From Halarcobacter anaerophilus (GTDB lineage: Bacteria; Campylobacterota; Campylobacteria; Campylobacterales; Arcobacteraceae), in assembly GCF_006459125.1 (NCBI RefSeq), contig NZ_CP041070.1, positions 2,232,001-2,296,000 of the forward strand: DNA of 64,000 nucleotides, given 5' to 3'. The position numbers were made by a program, and so were the translations under genes. Positions 60,210-64,000 of this stretch are shown piece by piece. The notes beneath the pieces are model-generated. The model worked only from the letters and a program-made list of their open reading frames with translations, did no database searches and was not told the DNA's origin. How positions within the stretch are numbered: the first letter of the stretch is position 1; each line of letters opens with the position of its first letter.

Positions 60210-62804
60210 TTATGCTTTTAATTTTATTATAAAAGATGCCCCTTTATAAGCTCTATTTTCAAAAGTATATTTTACGTTTTTTGCCTCTAAGGTACCTTTT
60301 ATATGTTTATCAATAATCTCTTTGCACATATACAACCCTATTCCAGTACCGTGATATTGATGTTTTGTCGTAAAATAAGGATCAAAAATTTTATCCATTA
60401 TTTCTTTTTTGATTCCTCCTGCATTATCTTTTATCTCAATAGTTACTTCATCGTTGTTTACTTTTGCTTCTATAAAAATATACATTTTATCTAAGCTTGC
60501 TTCTTTAAAAGCATCTCTTGAATTATTTATTATATTTATTAAAATTTGAATAAACTCATTTTGAAAACTATTTATAGAAATATCATCGACATTTTTAATA
60601 ACTTCTATCTCTTTATCATCAACATTACAATTAAAAATACCCAAAGTTTTTTCTATAACATCATCTAATTTAAAGACTTCTTTGTTTTTATTGGGTTTAA
60701 AATAGTGCATAAAATCATCAATAGTATTCGATAAATGTGCAGTAGTCGTAATTATTTTGTCCAAAGTTTCATCTAACATTTTATCATCAAGTTTTCCGTC
60801 TATCTCTTTTTTTACTTTTAGTCCGCTTGCCCCTGTTGAGATTATAGATAAAGGCTGTCTCCACTGATGGGCAATATTTTGAATCATCTCTCCCATTGCT
60901 GCAAATTTTGACTGTTTTGATAAAACTGCATCTTTTTTTAAGTTCTCTTCAACCTCTTTTTTTACCCTTTTTTCAAGGTCTGCATTTATTTTTTGTAACT
61001 CTTTTGTTTTCTCTTTTACCATTAATTGTAAAGTATCATTCATCTTTCTAAGAAGTCTCTGTTTATAAATGATAAAAGAGATAATCACCAAAAAGATAAT
61101 AAGTATTTTCCAGATTAAATCATTATCAAACTCTTTTTTATACTCAATAGTAAGCCACTTTTGAAGAATTTCATCTTTTTTCTCTTTTGAAATAGAATCT
61201 ACTGCTTTTTCTAAAATTTTATACAAAATAAAATCATCTTTTTTTATAGCTATAGAAAGAGGAACAGAGAGATTCAGTTTTGCGGATATTTTTAACTTTT
61301 CAAACTCATTTTCCTGAATTTTATCCCAAGAAGTTAAGAGTAAATCTATATGACCGAAGAGTTCTCCTTTTTTGATTTTTTCAATACTCTCTTCTATACT
61401 GTTTACATCTACAAAGTTATGGTTGGGATATTTGTTTTTCAAAGTTTTATTAAAAGAGTAGTACTTATATATTCCTATTTTTTGATCTTTTAAAACAGTA
61501 ATATCATCAACAAAACCCCTATTATCTTTTGTAATAAGAACCAAAGAGATATCAATAAACGGTTTAGTAAAATTTGCAAAATCCCTTCTCGTTTTTATAT
61601 CTTCTGCCGAAGAGAGAATATCGCATTTCCCGCTTTTTAGATACTCTAAGCTCTCTTTAAAAGAAGATGTTCTTACAAGATTAAATTTAAAAGAAGTTCT
61701 TTTTTCGATAAGTTTTATATAATCTGCGACAAAACCTTTAAATTCGCCTGTTTTTCCAATAAAACTATAAGGTTTGATATTAGGGATTACGCACATATTG
61801 ATTTTTTTATTGTTATTTAAATATGTATACTCTTCTTTATTTAAAAAAATTTCAGAACTGTTTTTTAATAAAAGTTTTTTTACATCTATTTGTTTGTCAA
61901 TTAAACCTAATACATTATATAAATCATATATTCTTTGTATTTTCTCAAGTTTTATCTCTCCTAATTTTTCTTTTGCAGGATATGCCAAATCCCTTAAAAC
62001 TTTTCCCTCATATTTAATAGCATCCAAACTTAGATTTTGTTCATTATATTTATCAAAAATCAACCGGGAAGTTTCATCAATATTTGAAAAAGCATATTTC
62101 CAGCCTTTTAATGCCGCCTCTTTAAAAGCCAATACTGTTTGCAGATTATTTTTTACTAAATCTTCATTTGTGATTAAGAAGTCGCTATACATATCAAAAC
62201 CGTAATCTTTTGGAGAAAAAATATTATATTTGATATTCATTTTCTTTAGATTATAAGGGGACTTTGAAACATATGCCGACATAATATCGACTTTACCGTT
62301 GATTAGATCATTTATATTATGAGTATGTTTTATAAAGTTCAAAGTTTTAAAATCAAGATTTTTTGATTGAAGCATAGCTTTTATCGAGATTTCACTTGCA
62401 TCATCAACTGTTGTCATTATTTTTTTGTTTTTAAATTTTTCAATAGAGTCTATACCCGATTTTTTTAAAGATAGAAGAGCTAAAGGAGAATCTTGGAAAA
62501 GAGCATATAAAGCAACAACTTTTTTGCCTGCAACCCTGTCAAGAATCAAAGTTTCCCTGGCTATAGAAAAATCTGCTTTTTTTGAGTCTACATCTAAAAC
62601 GGCATTTATGCCGAAATGAAAAGGTTTAATAGTAACATCTAAACCGTAATCTTTGAAATAACCTTTCTGTTTTGCTACATAATAACCGGCAAATTGAAAT
62701 TGATTGAACCATGAGAGTTGAAGAGTTACTTTCTTTAACTCTTCAGCATTTAAGAAGCTAATTAAAAATAAAAAAATAGTTAAAATATACTTGATTTTAT
62801 ACAT
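60210..62804 (-). CDS. Sensor histidine kinase with NMT1-like and SBP_bac_3-like periplasmic domains
   Basis: An 864-aa membrane kinase. Signal peptide (about 1-20), then an NMT1/THI5-like binding domain (about 24-320: LQLSWFNQFQFAGYYVAKQKGYF), then a bacterial extracellular solute-binding family 3 domain (about 335-570: IKPYSFIGKTGEFKGFVADYIK), a membrane helix (about 580-600), a coiled coil, the H-box NIAHQWRQPLS (phospho-acceptor near residue 643) and an ATPase domain with DNAGGIKK and TGIGLYMC. Two periplasmic domains imply two ligands, possibly pyrimidine- or amine-like and amino-acid-like. No regulator is adjacent. Confidence 0.92.
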   Translation of the reverse strand: MYKIKYILTIFLFLISFLNAEELKKVTLQLSWFNQFQFAGYYVAKQKGYFKDYGLDVTIKPFHFGINAVLDVDSKKADFSIARETLILDRVAGKKVVALYALFQDSPLALLSLKKSGIDSIEKFKNKKIMTTVDDASEISIKAMLQSKNLDFKTLNFIKHTHNINDLINGKVDIMSAYVSKSPYNLKKMNIKYNIFSPKDYGFDMYSDFLITNEDLVKNNLQTVLAFKEAALKGWKYAFSNIDETSRLIFDKYNEQNLSLDAIKYEGKVLRDLAYPAKEKLGEIKLEKIQRIYDLYNVLGLIDKQIDVKKLLLKNSSEIFLNKEEYTYLNNNKKINMCVIPNIKPYSFIGKTGEFKGFVADYIKLIEKRTSFKFNLVRTSSFKESLEYLKSGKCDILSSAEDIKTRRDFANFTKPFIDISLVLITKDNRGFVDDITVLKDQKIGIYKYYSFNKTLKNKYPNHNFVDVNSIEESIEKIKKGELFGHIDLLLTSWDKIQENEFEKLKISAKLNLSVPLSIAIKKDDFILYKILEKAVDSISKEKKDEILQKWLTIEYKKEFDNDLIWKILIIFLVIISFIIYKQRLLRKMNDTLQLMVKEKTKELQKINADLEKRVKKEVEENLKKDAVLSKQSKFAAMGEMIQNIAHQWRQPLSIISTGASGLKVKKEIDGKLDDKMLDETLDKIITTTAHLSNTIDDFMHYFKPNKNKEVFKLDDVIEKTLGIFNCNVDDKEIEVIKNVDDISINSFQNEFIQILINIINNSRDAFKEASLDKMYIFIEAKVNNDEVTIEIKDNAGGIKKEIMDKIFDPYFTTKHQYHGTGIGLYMCKEIIDKHIKGTLEAKNVKYTFENRAYKGASFIIKLKA

Positions 62805-62865
62805 ATTAAAAACCTAAAAATAATATTTCCCAATATTATCCAAAGATTCATAAAAGCTGTATTTA

Positions 62866-64000
62866 TCAGTATTTAATACTTTTTATGGCTTCAATCATTG
62901 TTCTAACAACTTTTCTAAGCTCTTCTTCACTTATGATATAAGATACAATAGAGTATATAAGTTTTCCAAAAGGTCTTATCCAGACACCGTGATTAACACA
63001 ATAGTTCTGAATCTCTTCTGCATAAAAGCTCTCTTTTAACTCAATTACGCCTATTACTCCTATATTTCTAATATCTTCTACAAGTTCCAAATCTTTTGCT
63101 TTTTCAAGTTCTTGAGAAAATATTTTTTCAATATTTTGAACTCTTTGCTGCCAAGGTGATTCAAGTAATAAATCTATACTCTCAATAGCAACACTGCATG
63201 CAAGTGGATTTCCCATAAAAGTAGGTCCATGCATTAAAGCGCCTAAAGAAGAATTAGAAATTGTATCACTTATTTTTTTGGTAGTAATCATTGCAGCCAT
63301 CGTCATATAACCGCCTGTCAAACCTTTTCCTACAGTCATAATATCAGGTTTAACCCCTGCCCACTCGCAAGCAAACATCTTACCTGTATGACCAAATCCC
63401 GTTGCTATTTCATCTGCTATCATAATTAAATCGTATTCATCGCAAAGTTCTCTAACTCTTTTTACATATAAAGGATTATAGATTCTCATTCCTCCTGCAC
63501 CTTGAACCACAGGTTCGATAATAATCCCAGCACACTTGGAATGATGAAGTTTTACTTTTTCTTCCAAATCTTTTATCGATTCACTGCAATCTGCATCAAA
63601 TCCCATTTTTGGTGCTTTTGTAAAAATATGTTTAGGTAAATAAGAGCCATAGATAGAGTGCATTGAGTTTTGAGGATCACATACACTCATTGCTGCTAGT
63701 GTATCTCCGTGATAGGCGTGTTCTAAAGCTATAAACTTATATCTTTTTTTTCCTAATGCTTCTTGATACTGTATAGCAGTTTTTAATGCAACTTCAACGG
63801 AAACAGAACCTGAATCACATAAAAATACGCTGTGAAGTCCTGTTAAGTCAACCAATTTTTTAGATAGTATTGCTGCTTTTTCATGGGTTAATCCACCAAA
63901 CATAATATGAGGCATAATCTCAATTTGTTTTTTTAAAGCATTATTTAATTTTTCATTATTATATCCATGAATAGCACTCCACCAAGAACTCATTCCGTCA
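62866..64000 (-). CDS. bioA: Adenosylmethionine-8-amino-7-oxononanoate aminotransferase, partial (runs off right edge)
   Basis: Biotin-synthesis aminotransferase using PLP. The coding frame is open at the right edge: bases 63991-64000 encode the family motif DGMSSWW, of which the internal ATG at 63993 is only the Met, so the true start is outside the window. The PLP aspartate is in IMIADEIATGFGHTGKMF and the PLP lysine in TVGKGLTGGYM. The C-terminal IRPFGKLIYSIVSYIISEEEL is also typical. About 378 of the usual ~430 residues are present. Confidence 0.93.
   Translation of the reverse strand, partial: DGMSSWWSAIHGYNNEKLNNALKKQIEIMPHIMFGGLTHEKAAILSKKLVDLTGLHSVFLCDSGSVSVEVALKTAIQYQEALGKKRYKFIALEHAYHGDTLAAMSVCDPQNSMHSIYGSYLPKHIFTKAPKMGFDADCSESIKDLEEKVKLHHSKCAGIIIEPVVQGAGGMRIYNPLYVKRVRELCDEYDLIMIADEIATGFGHTGKMFACEWAGVKPDIMTVGKGLTGGYMTMAAMITTKKISDTISNSSLGALMHGPTFMGNPLACSVAIESIDLLLESPWQQRVQNIEKIFSQELEKAKDLELVEDIRNIGVIGVIELKESFYAEEIQNYCVNHGVWIRPFGKLIYSIVSYIISEEELRKVVRTMIEAIKSIKY

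Noticed and set aside
62866-63993. Complete bioA starting at the ATG at 63993
   Set aside because: That ATG is the Met in the conserved motif DGMSSWW and the frame stays open to the window edge, so the gene is truncated by the window.
1-64000. IS elements, prophage genes, CRISPR arrays, tRNA and rRNA genes
   Set aside because: I looked for transposases, integrases, regularly spaced repeats and RNA genes and found none that I could support by eye.

Overview
The window is AT-rich chromosomal DNA of a Campylobacterota bacterium, most likely an Arcobacter-type organism. This is inferred from codon bias, the gene set (rnc-aroC, the rpmH-rnpA-yidD-yidC-jag-mnmE cluster, kinases with periplasmic sensor domains) and the style of the proteins. 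Housekeeping genes alternate with two large metal-uptake regions. I found no tRNA, rRNA, IS element, prophage or CRISPR array.

Layout. 0-4.4 kb: the 5' end of dnaG (minus), a membrane TPR protein, rnhA, rnc, aroC and a YnfA-type membrane protein. 4.4-11.6 kb: an AraC-family regulator divergent from an operon of a TonB-dependent receptor (TBDR), two unknown paired cytosolic proteins and a complete binding protein/FecCD permease/ATPase set. 11.7-20.1 kb: a second uptake locus with a tetrapyrrole-methylase-family enzyme, a TBDR, another complete ABC set, a MarR regulator and a related TBDR. Three Fur-box-like sites and several palindromes lie in its promoters. 20.1-21.4 kb: a NifX-like protein and a DUF134-NifX-like regulator face away from each other across a 341-bp intergenic region with a strong RNA fold on the minus strand and repeated operators.

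21.4-39.1 kb: mostly housekeeping and signalling genes (htpX, a response regulator, two SixA-like phosphatases, a flavoprotein, mnmE, jag, yidC, yidD, rnpA, rpmH, clpB with a CIRCE element, a kinase/binding-protein pair, rnhB). rnpA appears to need an AUU start.

39.2-57.4 kb is the most interesting part. It holds a group II truncated globin, three class III binding proteins, one FecCD permease, one ATPase, a luciferase-like monooxygenase, two methyltransferases, four TBDRs, a small exported protein with a molybdopterin-oxidoreductase-like fold, and a dedicated ExbB-ExbD-TonB. Three 24-bp inverted repeats with CGTTATATA-type half-sites separated by 6 bp sit at its promoters and look like ModE (molybdate/tungstate) operators. 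I infer a molybdenum- or tungsten-responsive, TonB-energised uptake island, perhaps for chelated metal. The substrate is not proven.

57.4-64 kb: a fused MsrB-MsrA, an FAH-family hydrolase, a DsrE-like protein, a Nudix hydrolase, a sensor kinase with two binding-protein domains, and the 3' part of bioA, which runs off the right edge.
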